64,000 nucleotides of DNA from an uncultured Methanomassiliicoccus sp. (GTDB taxonomy: Archaea; Thermoplasmatota; Thermoplasmata; Methanomassiliicoccales; Methanomassiliicoccaceae). The translations under genes were made by a program, and so were the position numbers. The stretch is from contig CAJKXZ010000002.1 in the NCBI GenBank assembly GCA_905203995.1, positions 203,239-267,238 on the forward strand. The letters are read 5' to 3'. Shown here in pieces: positions 23,793-32,134 of this stretch. The notes below the pieces were generated by a model that worked only from the letters and a program-made list of their open reading frames with translations, did no database searches and had not been told where the DNA came from. Within the stretch, counting starts at the first letter, position 1. Each line of letters begins with the position of its first letter.

Positions 23793-25231
23793 TCAGAGAA
23801 AAGCCGTTCAAGCATCCAGTTACTGTCAAACTTGATGATGTCTTCATATTCTTGACCAGTGCTTAAGAAAGCTATTGGTTTTCCGATTGAATGAGCGATT
23901 GACAAAGCCGCTCCACCTTTTGCATCAGCATCAATCTTGGTGAGAATGATTGCATCAAGTCCAATGGCCTCATTGAATGCTCTGGCTTGTTCAACTGCAT
24001 CATTTCCAGCGAGAGCGTCACCAACAAAGACAACTAAATCAGGTTTAACGACCCGTTTGATTTTCTTCATTTCATCCATCAGGTTAGAGTTCGTTTGCAT
24101 ACGCCCAGCAGTATCGACAAGAACTACGTCTTTATGTTTTGACTTAGCGTGTTCCACTGCATCATAAGCAACGGCTGCAGGATCGGCTCCAGACTGATGT
24201 TTGATAATTTTGATTCCCAGATTATCAGAGTGAATGGTCAGTTGCTCGATGGCACCGGCACGAAAAGTATCAGAAGCCGCTAAAACTACTGTTTTACCAT
24301 TCTTTTGAAGTCTGTTGGCCAATTTTGCAATGGAAGTTGTCTTACCTGTTCCATTAATTCCGACAAACATCACTACGGCCGGTTTCTCACATTCATCGAC
24401 GAATTTATCGAAATCAAATTCATTAGATTGCAGAACTCCCCCAATGGCCGATCTTAGAGCTTCTTCGACGACATCGCCGAGATTTTCTCCACGCTCTATC
24501 TTCCGTTCAGATAGGACATTTTGAACTCCTTCTTTAATGGCGTCAATGACCGATAAAGCTACATCAGATTCAAGTAAGCCGATTTCTAAGTCCCAAAGGA
24601 TGCTCTCGATATCGTCTTTTTCTACCTTGCGGGCAGCTTTTGTTGTTGCAACAACCGTAGCTGTTTCTTGTTTTTTCTCAGCTCGTTTGGAAAAAAGTCC
24701 TTTCTTAGCTGGCTCAGAAGGTGTTTCGACCTTAGTCTCTTCGACGACAGCTTTTGGTTTAGGTTCTTCTACGGGCTTTGAAGGTTTTTCTTCAGGTTTT
24801 ACAGATGGTTGAGCTTTTACGGTTGGTGGTGAAGATTTTTCCGATTTGATACGCTTCTCAAAAAAGGATTCTTTTGGTTCCTTCTTTGGTTGCTTTTCTA
24901 CAACCGGTTTTTCTTTGTATACTGGCTCTTTCTTGGGAGCTGGTTTCTTCACTTCTTCTTCAAAGTCTTCTTCGTCTTCTGGAACATCTTCAAAAAACTT
25001 ATCGTTTTTCCAGAAAGCTTCGTCATCCCAAAAATCATCATCAGTAAAATCGTCTTCGTCTTCTACAGAAGATTCAACCGGTTCCGGAGGGAGCGGTTCG
25101 TCCTCTGGCTCTTCGATAGACTCTTCGACAATTTCATCTAAATCTGAAGGTTCTTCAGAGATAGGTTCTTCGATTCGCTCAGAATCTTTTTTCTTAATTG
25201 ATGCAAGCTTTTTTTTAAGCGAATCGAACAC
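23789..25231 (-). CDS. ftsY: Signal recognition particle receptor FtsY
   Basis: GTPase that docks SRP-bound ribosomes at the membrane. The NG domain (about 190-480) has G1 GINGTGKTT, G3 DTAGRMQTN and the guanine-specificity motif TKIDADAKGG. The first roughly 185 residues are an unusually long Glu/Asp/Pro/Lys-rich, low-complexity region (the acidic A domain) that would contact the membrane or translocon. It is 11 bp after pfdA in the rpl18a-pfdA-ftsY operon common in archaea. The stop overlaps that of the M20 peptidase by TTAA. Confidence 0.96.
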   Translation of the reverse strand: MFDSLKKKLASIKKKDSERIEEPISEEPSDLDEIVEESIEEPEDEPLPPEPVESSVEDEDDFTDDDFWDDEAFWKNDKFFEDVPEDEEDFEEEVKKPAPKKEPVYKEKPVVEKQPKKEPKESFFEKRIKSEKSSPPTVKAQPSVKPEEKPSKPVEEPKPKAVVEETKVETPSEPAKKGLFSKRAEKKQETATVVATTKAARKVEKDDIESILWDLEIGLLESDVALSVIDAIKEGVQNVLSERKIERGENLGDVVEEALRSAIGGVLQSNEFDFDKFVDECEKPAVVMFVGINGTGKTTSIAKLANRLQKNGKTVVLAASDTFRAGAIEQLTIHSDNLGIKIIKHQSGADPAAVAYDAVEHAKSKHKDVVLVDTAGRMQTNSNLMDEMKKIKRVVKPDLVVFVGDALAGNDAVEQARAFNEAIGLDAIILTKIDADAKGGAALSIAHSIGKPIAFLSTGQEYEDIIKFDSNWMLERLFSD

Positions 25232-25242
25232 GTTTTCACCTA

Positions 25243-25665
25243 TTACTGTTGTCCATTCATCGCAGAAATTTCTTGCTGAACGATGTAAGTGAGCTCTTCA
25301 GCTTTACCTTCGATGTCCATTCGACGGTCAATTAACTTTTTAAGAGATTCCATGAGCTCATTGGCTCTTTCTTCCATTAACGAAATTGCTTCATCAATTG
25401 GTTTTTCCATGGAAACTCCAGTTCCTAGACCTACGATTGCTTTATCGTTGATTTCAACTTTAGCAAAGACGAAGGAGCTGCCTCCAACAGGAATAAGAAG
25501 TTCAGAACCGGGTTCAGCATCTTTGTACTGGGTGAACGTTTCGCGTGCCCTTGCGAGTTCTTCGATGGACACTTGAATGAGCTGCTGATTTTCAGCAATG
25601 CTAGCTAACTGGGTGCGGTAAAGCTCCAAGGTAGACATCGCCTGACGCAGCTCTTGTTCGTTCAT
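25243..25665 (-). CDS. pfdA: Prefoldin alpha subunit
   Basis: Jellyfish-shaped chaperone subunit (alpha2-beta4) that holds unfolded proteins for the thermosome. Two long coiled coils (about 1-50 and 95-135) flank the beta-hairpin pair (ELLIPVGGSSFVFAKV and KAIVGLGTGVSMEKP). 140 residues is typical. It overlaps the 3' end of rpl18a by 4 nt and precedes ftsY, the usual archaeal order. No ambiguity. Confidence 0.96.
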   Translation of the reverse strand: MNEQELRQAMSTLELYRTQLASIAENQQLIQVSIEELARARETFTQYKDAEPGSELLIPVGGSSFVFAKVEINDKAIVGLGTGVSMEKPIDEAISLMEERANELMESLKKLIDRRMDIEGKAEELTYIVQQEISAMNGQQ

Positions 25666-25895
25666 TGCTCCCCTCCGACAATGTACTGAACGGCAAGGTT
25701 TGTGATGTTGTCCTTATCTAAAAGGGTAATTTCATCGATTCTGATCTCTTGTCTTTTGAGTTTATGGCGGCTACCCAGGTTAGAATATACCTGTTCTGTA
25801 GCGTGAGCCTCATCATTAGCTGCAAGTTCGATGCTGAATTTCTGCCAGCTAAACTTGCCAGTTTTTAATGCACCAACGGCACGGTAAGCGTTCAT
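25662..25895 (-). CDS. rpl18a: Ribosomal protein LX (L18a/L20A)
   Basis: Large-subunit protein LX. The conserved body is MNAYRAVGALKTGKFSWQKF, then EQVYSNLGSRHKLKRQEIRI. I start at ATG 25895 (77 aa) and not at 25958, because AAAGAGGTTTATCT precedes 25895 and a TATA-like TTATATCA at 25929-25937 would lie inside the longer reading. The 21 extra residues do not match the family. It begins the rpl18a-pfdA-ftsY operon. The rpl39e-rpl31e-eif6 genes often found upstream in other archaea are absent. Confidence 0.9.
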   Translation of the reverse strand: MNAYRAVGALKTGKFSWQKFSIELAANDEAHATEQVYSNLGSRHKLKRQEIRIDEITLLDKDNITNLAVQYIVGGEQ

Positions 25896-25928
25896 AGATA
25901 AACCTCTTTCAACTCGCAACACGGACTT

Positions 25929-25937
25929 AGTGATATA
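25929..25937 (-). promoter_or_regulatory. TATA box of the rpl18a-pfdA-ftsY operon
   Basis: CTTATATCA on the minus strand, about 35 bp before the ATG at 25895 and about 25 bp before a plausible start site near 25907-25910. It decides the shorter rpl18a start. Confidence 0.5.
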
Positions 25938-26073
25938 AGCTTTTTGGGGATTCTCCATCTGGAAAGTGCGTTAGAGCGCGATTTTAGCGGTTTTTCAATC
26001 GCATTCTTCTCCATGCATGAGCCAGATGTAGAGTATAGGAAGAATTTACATTTGATAGTTGACGGAGTTCTAA

Positions 26074-26190
26074 ATGGCGCAATTTACAGGGTTTTCAAAT
26101 GCAAAAGGAACTGTTATACCTAAAATTGCAGATGAAGGGAATGCAGAAAGGTTGTACGATGAAGGTTTTGACGGCATATTACCCAGGTAA
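26074..26190 (+). CDS. Possible 38-aa small ORF overlapping the radical SAM start
   Basis: ATG at 26074 with GGAG eight bases before it. It encodes MAQFTGFSNAKGTVIPKI, then ADEGNAERLYDEGFDG, and stops at 26188-26190. It overlaps the first 11 codons of the radical SAM gene in another frame. Composition looks protein-like and the ribosome-binding site is better than that of the larger gene. It may be a translationally coupled leader peptide, a displaced N-terminus, or chance. No family is recognised. Confidence 0.3.
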   Translation: MAQFTGFSNAKGTVIPKIADEGNAERLYDEGFDGILPR

Positions 26191-26962
26191 CAGCTTTCCT
26201 GCATTTTCAGTAACAGGAAGAGAGTGCCGACAGCAGTGTGAACATTGTAAAGGAAGATTTTTAAAAGGAATGCTCCCAGTAACGCCAGATACTCTAATCA
26301 CACAGGCATATTCTTTACATGCAAAAGGAGCTGAGGGATTTCTTCTGAGTGGCGGCTGTGACGAACAGGGAAGAATCAATCTCATGCCATTTTTAAAAGC
26401 TATCAAAAAGATAAAAAATGAAACGGGCTTGAAAATCAATGCTCATACTGGGTTTCTTAATAAATCTGAAGCAGCAGAATTGATAGCCGCTGGCATAGAT
26501 TGCTTTTGTCTGGACATCGTGCAAGATCCAGAGATCATTAGAAACAAACTCAATCTAGATAGTTCACCAGCCAAATATGCTGAGACCTTAGAGGTTCTTC
26601 AATCAGCGCCAAAAGTAGTACCTCATGTTTGCGTAGGTTTACAATCTCCAGAAGGAGAGGAGAATTCGCTGCAGCTTATTTCTCAATTTAACTGCTCTGC
26701 CCTTGTAGTATTAGGTCTGATGTATGCTGAAGATCCGAAAATTATCGGTCAGAAAATGCCACTATTTGTGTCTAAAGCGGTCAAGCTTAAACATCCGGTA
26801 ATCATCGGCTGCATGCGGCCGCGGAGGGACAGTTCACTAGAGCTGGAGTGCATAGCCGCTGGTGCATCGGCGATCGTGAATCCTTCGTCAGAGACATTAG
26901 ACTCTCTGACTAAAAGCGGTTGGAAGATCATTCAGAAAAATGAGTGCTGCTCACTGCTCTGA
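26159..26962 (+). CDS. Radical SAM protein, COG1856-like (biotin/lipoyl synthase relative)
   Basis: 267-residue radical SAM enzyme. The cluster motif is Cys-x3-Cys-x2-Cys in RECRQQCEHCKG (about residues 22-31). The chain begins MKVLTAYYPGNSFPAFSVTG and contains LLSGGCDEQGRINL and CLDIVQDPEII. It resembles the archaeal biotin-synthase-like COG1856 group. In Thermococcus a pair of such proteins (LipS1/LipS2) makes lipoyl groups, so this could be one half of a split lipoyl synthase; I did not see the partner here. The late NECCSLL tail is cysteine-rich. ATG 26159 has AAAGGTTG ahead of it. The 3' end overlaps priS by 12 bp. Confidence 0.75.
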   Translation: MKVLTAYYPGNSFPAFSVTGRECRQQCEHCKGRFLKGMLPVTPDTLITQAYSLHAKGAEGFLLSGGCDEQGRINLMPFLKAIKKIKNETGLKINAHTGFLNKSEAAELIAAGIDCFCLDIVQDPEIIRNKLNLDSSPAKYAETLEVLQSAPKVVPHVCVGLQSPEGEENSLQLISQFNCSALVVLGLMYAEDPKIIGQKMPLFVSKAVKLKHPVIIGCMRPRRDSSLELECIAAGASAIVNPSSETLDSLTKSGWKIIQKNECCSLL

Positions 26963-28174
26963 ATTTTCTACAAATTCCAATGTTGCTTCTCTGCGCCCAA
27001 TTAAGAACATCGCCGCATATTCTGGGACTTTGCAGATACCTTCACCAGTAATTCTCTTTCCACGCATGGTGATATCAACATTTCGTCGCAAATAGACTTC
27101 TATTTCTTTATCAGTATACATCTCTGGAACAGCGTCTGAAAGAGGATTGAAACCATCAAGATCATCACGTTCCATAGGCACTACTTTTAATCCGCTTTTA
27201 CCATGTAAACTCCCTGGAAGTCTGATTAATCTCTTAATGTCAGCTGTGACTGGCTCATCAATTTCACACCTAAATCGGGGAATAATTTCATGCTCTAAAA
27301 GGCCAATGAAAAGATCTTCATAACGTTTATTTGTAAAACAGTCAAAGATGTTTTTTTCAAGAAGCATGTCGCTACCAGAGCGCTCTCCTCGTTTCTCATA
27401 AAGGTCTTTCAACATTCCTGCAATCAGAGCATCTGAATATCCAGCTAGATAAGGCAGTCGAGAACGAAGATCGGGAATATCCAAAGATCGCATCTCTTCA
27501 ATAAGCCATGCGATACCAATTCTCATTTTTTCTTTCCAACCGCCCGCACCCTTGGGAGGTATGCAGCGGACTCTGCTCTCCTGGATTCTTCCTTTGATTT
27601 CTTTATAATTTACAGTCTTGGTGGGAAACACCCAGTCGAGATTCAAATTGTTTCCTGCGATATAGTCCACAATTTCTCTTCGTTCGTGACTTTTCAAAGA
27701 AGATACTCTCTCATCATGAACATGAATGTGGTAACCTCTGCCACCTGAAAAGACAATTTTTAAGTGTGAAACGTCAAAGCCCAGATCCCCGAGCAAAAAG
27801 TCATCTACGAGACGCAAAACTTCAATTTTGATCCTCGCTAACATTTCATCGTAGCTCATTTGATCTGCACCAGGGATGTGGTCTGCGTCCAGATCAAAAA
27901 TTAGATCTGCACCAATCCACTTTTTTTCTTCCATAGTGGCTGCGCCTGGAAAATGGTAATAGGCGGTTGAATAGTATGAATGAGAAGGTACTTGGGATTG
28001 TAAAAAACTATAGAGTGCGTCATCTGACGTAAAGGCAATGTGACGTTGAACAAAGCTTCTATCAAAGAACATGAAGCCGAATTCTCGGTTTTTGAACATT
28101 TGTGGAAGATAGGGGTGATTATGAGCGTAGTATCTTCTGAATCGCTCCATCATGAATTCTTTGTCAGAGACCAT
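26951..28174 (-). CDS. priS: DNA primase small (catalytic) subunit
   Basis: Catalytic subunit of the archaeal-eukaryotic primase. The metal-binding carboxylates are in GADLIFDLDADHIPGAD and the nucleotide-binding site is IVFSGGRGYHIHVHDERV. A zinc-knuckle region is not obvious. The C-terminus carries RLPGSLHGKSGLKVVP, conserved in PriS. 407 residues is within the range (about 330-420). The large subunit PriL is not in the window. The start is ATG 28174. A short gap of 46 bp separates its start from the flippase-like gene upstream. Confidence 0.95.
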   Translation of the reverse strand: MVSDKEFMMERFRRYYAHNHPYLPQMFKNREFGFMFFDRSFVQRHIAFTSDDALYSFLQSQVPSHSYYSTAYYHFPGAATMEEKKWIGADLIFDLDADHIPGADQMSYDEMLARIKIEVLRLVDDFLLGDLGFDVSHLKIVFSGGRGYHIHVHDERVSSLKSHERREIVDYIAGNNLNLDWVFPTKTVNYKEIKGRIQESRVRCIPPKGAGGWKEKMRIGIAWLIEEMRSLDIPDLRSRLPYLAGYSDALIAGMLKDLYEKRGERSGSDMLLEKNIFDCFTNKRYEDLFIGLLEHEIIPRFRCEIDEPVTADIKRLIRLPGSLHGKSGLKVVPMERDDLDGFNPLSDAVPEMYTDKEIEVYLRRNVDITMRGKRITGEGICKVPEYAAMFLIGRREATLEFVENSEQ

Positions 28175-28220
28175 CGTAGACCATATGCATTGCAGATAAA
28201 TTAGGCTATCCTTTTAGTGA

Positions 28221-29252
28221 TCAGGCAGTAACCTTACGTTTGTTAGTGCCGTATCTGCCCCTTTTCAAGATGAAGATACATAAGGCAATCGGTACCATTA
28301 ACCAGATGCTGGTCACAATTGAAAGTAATCCTGCAGTTGCCGAAACGGCTGAGGTAAGTCCAGCTGCACGGAAGAATTCAGAGACTACCATCATGTTGCC
28401 TCCTCCGGCAGGGAAGATCAATTGGGCAGTAAAGCTGATTATGGATGAGAGGACAATTACGGAAAGGAAGATATTAGCACCTATTGCTTCAAAAATTATG
28501 GCCATTCTAGTAAATTCCATACACCATACAAGGATGGTAAGGACTGCTGAAATGATCATGTGTTTTTTGTTTTTTTTCCAGGATAAAGCACGGCCTTCAT
28601 TGAAGGAAGATACTGTTCTGTTTATCCACTTTGCAAATCTTTCTTTATCCTTTTCATTTTTAAGCGCCTTGGAAACCCAGAGACCAAAGTCACCTAATTT
28701 AACAGCAATAGCTGGGTGAGAGAGAATAGCCACTACCAGCAAATTACCTACAACGATGATGATCATCAGGATTGCCAGCGTGTCCCAGGTTCCGCTGTAT
28801 ATTCCAAAAATATACACCGTTGCGAAGGAGGTGATCAGTGCGGCAGTGGTAAAGAGTATGTCCATGACCCGTTCATAAACAAGCGTAGAAAGAGCAGCAC
28901 CGATCGTTACTCCATCTTCCTCCTCACTTACTCCTGCTGCTCTGACCGCATCACCCAGCACTCTTCCAGGAGTACAATCATTGAGAGCTTGTCCAACAGC
29001 ATAGTGAGGAAGACAAGCCCGGAAAGGAAGTTTTTGACCTGCTCCCCGTAAAAGAACATACCATCTTACAGTTCTGACAAACACTGTAGAGAGGTATATT
29101 AAAGCAGCAATGACAATCATCAGCAGATTGGCATTTTTTATCTCTTCAGAAACCTCATCTACATCAGCAGAGACAAGCAGCGCAAGGATCAAAATCAGAG
29201 ATAGGACTGCCGTGAAAATGTAGCCTATCAGTTTTTTTCTGCTGCTCGCCAT
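28221..29252 (-). CDS. UPF0104/YbhN-family polytopic membrane protein (flippase-like)
   Basis: 343 residues with about eight membrane helices (for example LIGYIFTAVLSLILILALLV at 9-28 and LLMIVIAALIYLSTVFV). It carries the family motifs VRTVRWYVLLRGAG, CLPHYAVGQALNDCTPGRVLGD and FPAGGGNMMVVSEF. The family includes the transmembrane domain of lysylphosphatidylglycerol synthases and the archaeal AglD-type proteins, thought to move lipid-linked intermediates. It could serve N-glycosylation with the STT3 protein here, but that is inference. A basic tail (KRGRYGTNKRK) lies in the cytoplasm. Confidence 0.8.
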   Translation of the reverse strand: MASSRKKLIGYIFTAVLSLILILALLVSADVDEVSEEIKNANLLMIVIAALIYLSTVFVRTVRWYVLLRGAGQKLPFRACLPHYAVGQALNDCTPGRVLGDAVRAAGVSEEEDGVTIGAALSTLVYERVMDILFTTAALITSFATVYIFGIYSGTWDTLAILMIIIVVGNLLVVAILSHPAIAVKLGDFGLWVSKALKNEKDKERFAKWINRTVSSFNEGRALSWKKNKKHMIISAVLTILVWCMEFTRMAIIFEAIGANIFLSVIVLSSIISFTAQLIFPAGGGNMMVVSEFFRAAGLTSAVSATAGLLSIVTSIWLMVPIALCIFILKRGRYGTNKRKVTA

Positions 29253-29427
29253 GTAATCCTTAACTCAAAGGATATTTAATTATTTTCTCATCTGTTTTTA
29301 TGTTGTCATTTAGTATCCAAGGTTATGACAGTCTGGATGTTTAGGTTATAGGCTGGCACATAATTTTTCCATGCTTAATGCTTAAATATTCAGACATCGT
29401 AGGTTAGTTTTGTAGGTGAATTAATAA

Positions 29428-30309
29428 ATGGGAGCTTCTGCTACCTTTAGGACTTTACTCTTGTTCATTGTAATGTCCTTGATATTCGCAGCCATCGGCT
29501 GGCTGCTGGGAGAATTTGCCATGGGCGGGAATTGGATGCTCGGTGTATCCATCTTCCTGGGAATAGCGATAGTTATGAACGTTGCTTCTTACTTTTTTTC
29601 AGACAAGATTGTACTTGCTACCTATCGTGCAAAAATTGTCACAGAAGAAGAAGCTCCGCGCTTACACCGCATAGTCCGTAATCTTTCACAACTTTCCGGA
29701 TTACCTATGCCTAAGATCGCTATTGTGCCCTCAAATACCCCGAATGCATTTGCTACTGGACGTAATAAGAAACATGCGGTCGTTGCTGCAACACAGGGCA
29801 TTTTGAACTACTTGAATGATGATGAATTAACCGGCGTTTTGGCTCATGAAATGGCCCACGTAAAAGATCGTGATATCATGGTCATGTCGGTAGCTTCAAC
29901 CTTAGCAGGAGCCATTTCTTTTGCATCTAGGACCTTCTATTGGGGTGCCCTCTTTGGTGGCGGCAACAGCAGAGATGGAGGAAACATGATTATCATTTTA
30001 ATCGTAGCCATCACTGCTCCGATTGCAGCATTACTGCTCCAACTTGCAGTCTCAAGAAGCAGAGAATACAAAGCAGACTATGAAGGCGCAATGATGATCG
30101 GCCGTCCAATGGCACTGGCTAACGCTCTGCGGAAACTAGAAGCAGGCAACAAAGCAAAACCAATGGACTTTGGCAATCCTTCATCCTCATCTCTGTTTAT
30201 TGTAAATCCCTTTGCAGGAAAAGGACTGGCATCTTTATTCTCAACTCATCCACCCATGGACGAGCGGATTAGAAGATTAGAAGACATGTCTGTAGGAATG
30301 CGCTATTAA
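29428..30309 (+). CDS. htpX: HtpX-type M48 membrane metalloprotease
   Basis: Zinc protease that degrades misfolded membrane proteins. The active site is His140-Glu141-x-x-His144 in LAHEMAHVKD, with the third ligand in SRSREYKADYEG. Two N-terminal membrane helices lie at 9-28 and 36-57, and two more at about 152-175 and 185-205. It ends with FSTHPPMDERIRRL, typical of HtpX. 293 residues is normal. AGGTGA stands seven bases before the ATG, and a TATA-like TTAAATATT lies near 29385. A bidirectional hairpin terminator follows. Confidence 0.95.
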   Translation: MGASATFRTLLLFIVMSLIFAAIGWLLGEFAMGGNWMLGVSIFLGIAIVMNVASYFFSDKIVLATYRAKIVTEEEAPRLHRIVRNLSQLSGLPMPKIAIVPSNTPNAFATGRNKKHAVVAATQGILNYLNDDELTGVLAHEMAHVKDRDIMVMSVASTLAGAISFASRTFYWGALFGGGNSRDGGNMIIILIVAITAPIAALLLQLAVSRSREYKADYEGAMMIGRPMALANALRKLEAGNKAKPMDFGNPSSSSLFIVNPFAGKGLASLFSTHPPMDERIRRLEDMSVGMRY

Positions 30310-30321
30310 AAAATATCAAAA

Positions 30322-30353
30322 ATCCTCACTTGATAGTGAGGATCTAATTTTTT
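30322..30353 (+). terminator. Bidirectional hairpin terminator between htpX and hps
   Basis: Perfect 8-bp stem ATCCTCAC/GTGAGGAT (30322-30329 with 30336-30343) and loop TTGATA. CTAATTTTTTATT follows on the plus side, and an A-rich tract (T-rich on the minus strand) precedes the stem. It serves both convergent genes. Confidence 0.8.
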
Positions 30354-31647
30354 ATTGAACTTGTTCCCATTTTTCTAATTCTTGTACTTTAGAAAGAGTT
30401 CCGCCACGTTGAATTTCTTCACGAATGCGATTTTCTCTTTCAGCGACGTCAACTGAGCGATTGGCGATCTCTATTGCTTTTTCTTGAGGAACAACGATGA
30501 CTCCGTTTTCATCACCAATTATCCAATCACCAGTTTTGATGATTTGTCCGCCACATTTGATTTCATGACCAATGCCGCCATAGCCTTTTGGTTCACCAGC
30601 ATTAGGAACTACATAGCGAGAGAAAGCAGCGAAATCCATCGTGTAGATTTCATCAAGATCTCTGATTGCTCCATCGATGACTACTCCTTTGACACCTTTG
30701 GTAATGCAGCTCCAGGCAGCTAATGCACCGAATACAGCAACATTGCCACTACCGGCATCCACAACCAGAATGTCGCCTTCTTGTGCTCGATCAATAGCTT
30801 CCACCGGTTTTGCCCAATCGCCATTGGCGGTCTGAACTGTTAAAGCCCGCCCGATCATTTTGGTGCCATGCTTACTCCTCATAGCGATGCCAGCTAACAC
30901 ACCTTCTTTGTGCTGGGCATCAGCAATGTTAGCAGTTGATGCAACGGAGAAAGCTTCGTAAAGTTCATCTTCTTTGTATTTTCTTGAAACATTGGATTCA
31001 ATGCCTTGACGAGTTGCCATGGCCGTCTTCATGTCCTTGGTTGCACTACAGACATTCTTAGCTTTGATAAGACTGCCACCAGCAATAATGATGGAAGCTC
31101 CAGCATCCAAGAGAGCTGGGGCAGTGAGCTGCGTGATACCGCCGGCAACTGCAATCGGCAGAGATGTGTTGGCTACGATCTTTTTCAGAGTCTCGATAGG
31201 AGAACTCTCACCTTTCATTTGTTGATCAATACCCACGTGCAGACAGATGTATGACGCTCCGAGTTTCTCTGCTTCTTTAGCGCGTGCAACCCGGTCTTTG
31301 ACGCCGATCAAATCGACCATGATTTTAGAGCCATATTGTCTTGCTGAAAGAACAGCTTCCTCAATGGTACTGTCATCAGCAAGCCCCAAAACAGAAACGA
31401 TGTCAGCACCTGCTTTAGCTGCAATTTCTACTTCGGCAGATCCTACATCCATGGTCTTCATATCAGCAATAAGCGTATGGCCAGGAAATGCCTTTTTTAA
31501 TTCTCTAATCACATCTGATCCTTCGGACTTAATCAAAGGTGTACCTGCTTCAATCCAATCTGCACCACCTTCTATTGCTTCCGTAGCAATTTCAAGTGCC
31601 CTTTTCTTATGCATAAGATCCAGAGCTACTTGCAGGACGGGTTCCAT
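30352..31647 (-). CDS. 3-hexulose-6-phosphate synthase fused to an RraA-like domain
   Basis: Two-domain protein. Residues 1-210 are a hexulose-6-phosphate synthase TIM barrel (LQVALDLMHKKRALEI, TLIADMKTMDVG, AGGITQLTAPALLDAG), which condenses formaldehyde with ribulose 5-phosphate. In archaea it more often runs backwards to supply ribulose 5-phosphate. Residues about 225-420 are RraA/DlpA-like (GRALTVQTANGDW, VVIDGAIRDLDE, IIGDENGVIVVP), a fold found in ribonuclease regulators and some aldolases. The fusion is known in archaea; the role of the second part is unclear. The start is ATG 31647, with a TATA-like CATAAAAAG about 33 bp upstream. The isomerase partner is not in the window. Confidence 0.92.
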   Translation of the reverse strand: MEPVLQVALDLMHKKRALEIATEAIEGGADWIEAGTPLIKSEGSDVIRELKKAFPGHTLIADMKTMDVGSAEVEIAAKAGADIVSVLGLADDSTIEEAVLSARQYGSKIMVDLIGVKDRVARAKEAEKLGASYICLHVGIDQQMKGESSPIETLKKIVANTSLPIAVAGGITQLTAPALLDAGASIIIAGGSLIKAKNVCSATKDMKTAMATRQGIESNVSRKYKEDELYEAFSVASTANIADAQHKEGVLAGIAMRSKHGTKMIGRALTVQTANGDWAKPVEAIDRAQEGDILVVDAGSGNVAVFGALAAWSCITKGVKGVVIDGAIRDLDEIYTMDFAAFSRYVVPNAGEPKGYGGIGHEIKCGGQIIKTGDWIIGDENGVIVVPQEKAIEIANRSVDVAERENRIREEIQRGGTLSKVQELEKWEQVQ

Positions 31648-31733
31648 AGCGAATCATATGCATTTTGGCTATTAGGTACTTTTTATGCATCCTGGCGATA
31701 GAAACTTTTTAAAGAGAACGCTGATGAGGTCAT

Positions 31734-31961
31734 ATGGGTATTAGCCTTGAAGAAAAGTTGGCGTTGGTCTCAAAGGCTTTGGGAGATCAAAAGTATACCA
31801 CACTGGAATTAGAAGCAGTGATGGCTGATCAAGGTACCCAGTGTCCTGATGATCTAGCTAGGACTTTAAATGTTTTAAAAAGAAAAGGAATGATCTGCGG
31901 AGAAGTTTCGATAGAACGTGGTGGCTGGATTTGGTGGATTGATCAACATCAGCAAGAGTAA
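31734..31961 (+). CDS. Small helical hypothetical protein (75 aa), winged-helix-like
   Basis: MGISLEEKLALVSKALGDQK opens a helical protein that continues with AVMADQGTQCPDDLARTLNV, read here as QCPDDLARTLNVLKRKGMI, and a two-strand end GEVSIERGGWIWWID. The helix-helix-helix-hairpin order suggests a small winged helix, perhaps DNA-binding. GATGAGGT precedes the ATG. No family is recognised. It is monocistronic and followed by a possible C/D sRNA on the other strand. Confidence 0.65.
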   Translation: MGISLEEKLALVSKALGDQKYTTLELEAVMADQGTQCPDDLARTLNVLKRKGMICGEVSIERGGWIWWIDQHQQE

Positions 31962-31964
31962 AAG

Positions 31965-32024
31965 ATCCCCTCGGCTCGCCCATCACTCATCACGGATCAG
32001 TGCGGAAAATTCGTCATCGGGGAT
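31965..32024 (-). ncRNA. Probable C/D box guide sRNA
   Basis: On the minus strand, terminal stem ATCCCC/GGGGAT encloses, in order: box C ATGACGA (one change from RTGATGA) at 32011-32017; a 10-nt guide; box D' CTGA at 31997-32000; a 3-nt spacer; box C' GTGATGA at 31987-31993; a 12-nt guide GTGATGGGCGAG at 31975-31986; and box D CCGA (one change from CTGA) at 31971-31974. Order and spacing match archaeal C/D sRNAs. A TATA-like TTTTATCA near 32047-32054 sits about 26 bp upstream and TTTT follows the stem. The D guide pairs with CGCCCGUCAC of the 16S decoding region with one G.U, placing the fifth-nucleotide site at E. coli C1402. Confidence 0.65.
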
Positions 32025-32076
32025 AGTAAGATAATTGAACCAAATGATAAAACTTTCACAAAAAGGGGTTTAATTT

Positions 32077-32098
32077 GCGGCCGTGTTTTCACGGCCGC
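32077..32098 (-). terminator. Strong GC hairpin after the thiolase gene
   Basis: GCGGCCGTG (32077-32085) and CACGGCCGC (32090-32098) form a perfect 9-bp stem with a TTTT loop. It lies 36 bp past the thiolase stop. On the minus strand it is followed by AAATTAAACCCCTTTTTG. It may end thiolase transcripts or insulate the sRNA promoter. Confidence 0.5.
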
Positions 32099-32134
32099 CT
32101 AGCGTTTGTCGGATGGTGATTGTACAGAAAAGCC

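Noticed and set aside
24846..25292. 148-codon Ser-rich plus-strand frame
   Set aside because: It is the complement of the acidic low-complexity region of ftsY, which produces long serine-rich shadow frames.
25895..25958. Longer start for ribosomal protein LX
   Set aside because: It includes the TATA box and lacks a ribosome-binding site; the family body begins at 25895.
26074..26187. Frameshift in the radical SAM gene joining the upstream small frame to the main frame
   Set aside because: The main frame has its own ATG with a ribosome-binding site and a complete family N-terminus, so no frameshift is needed.
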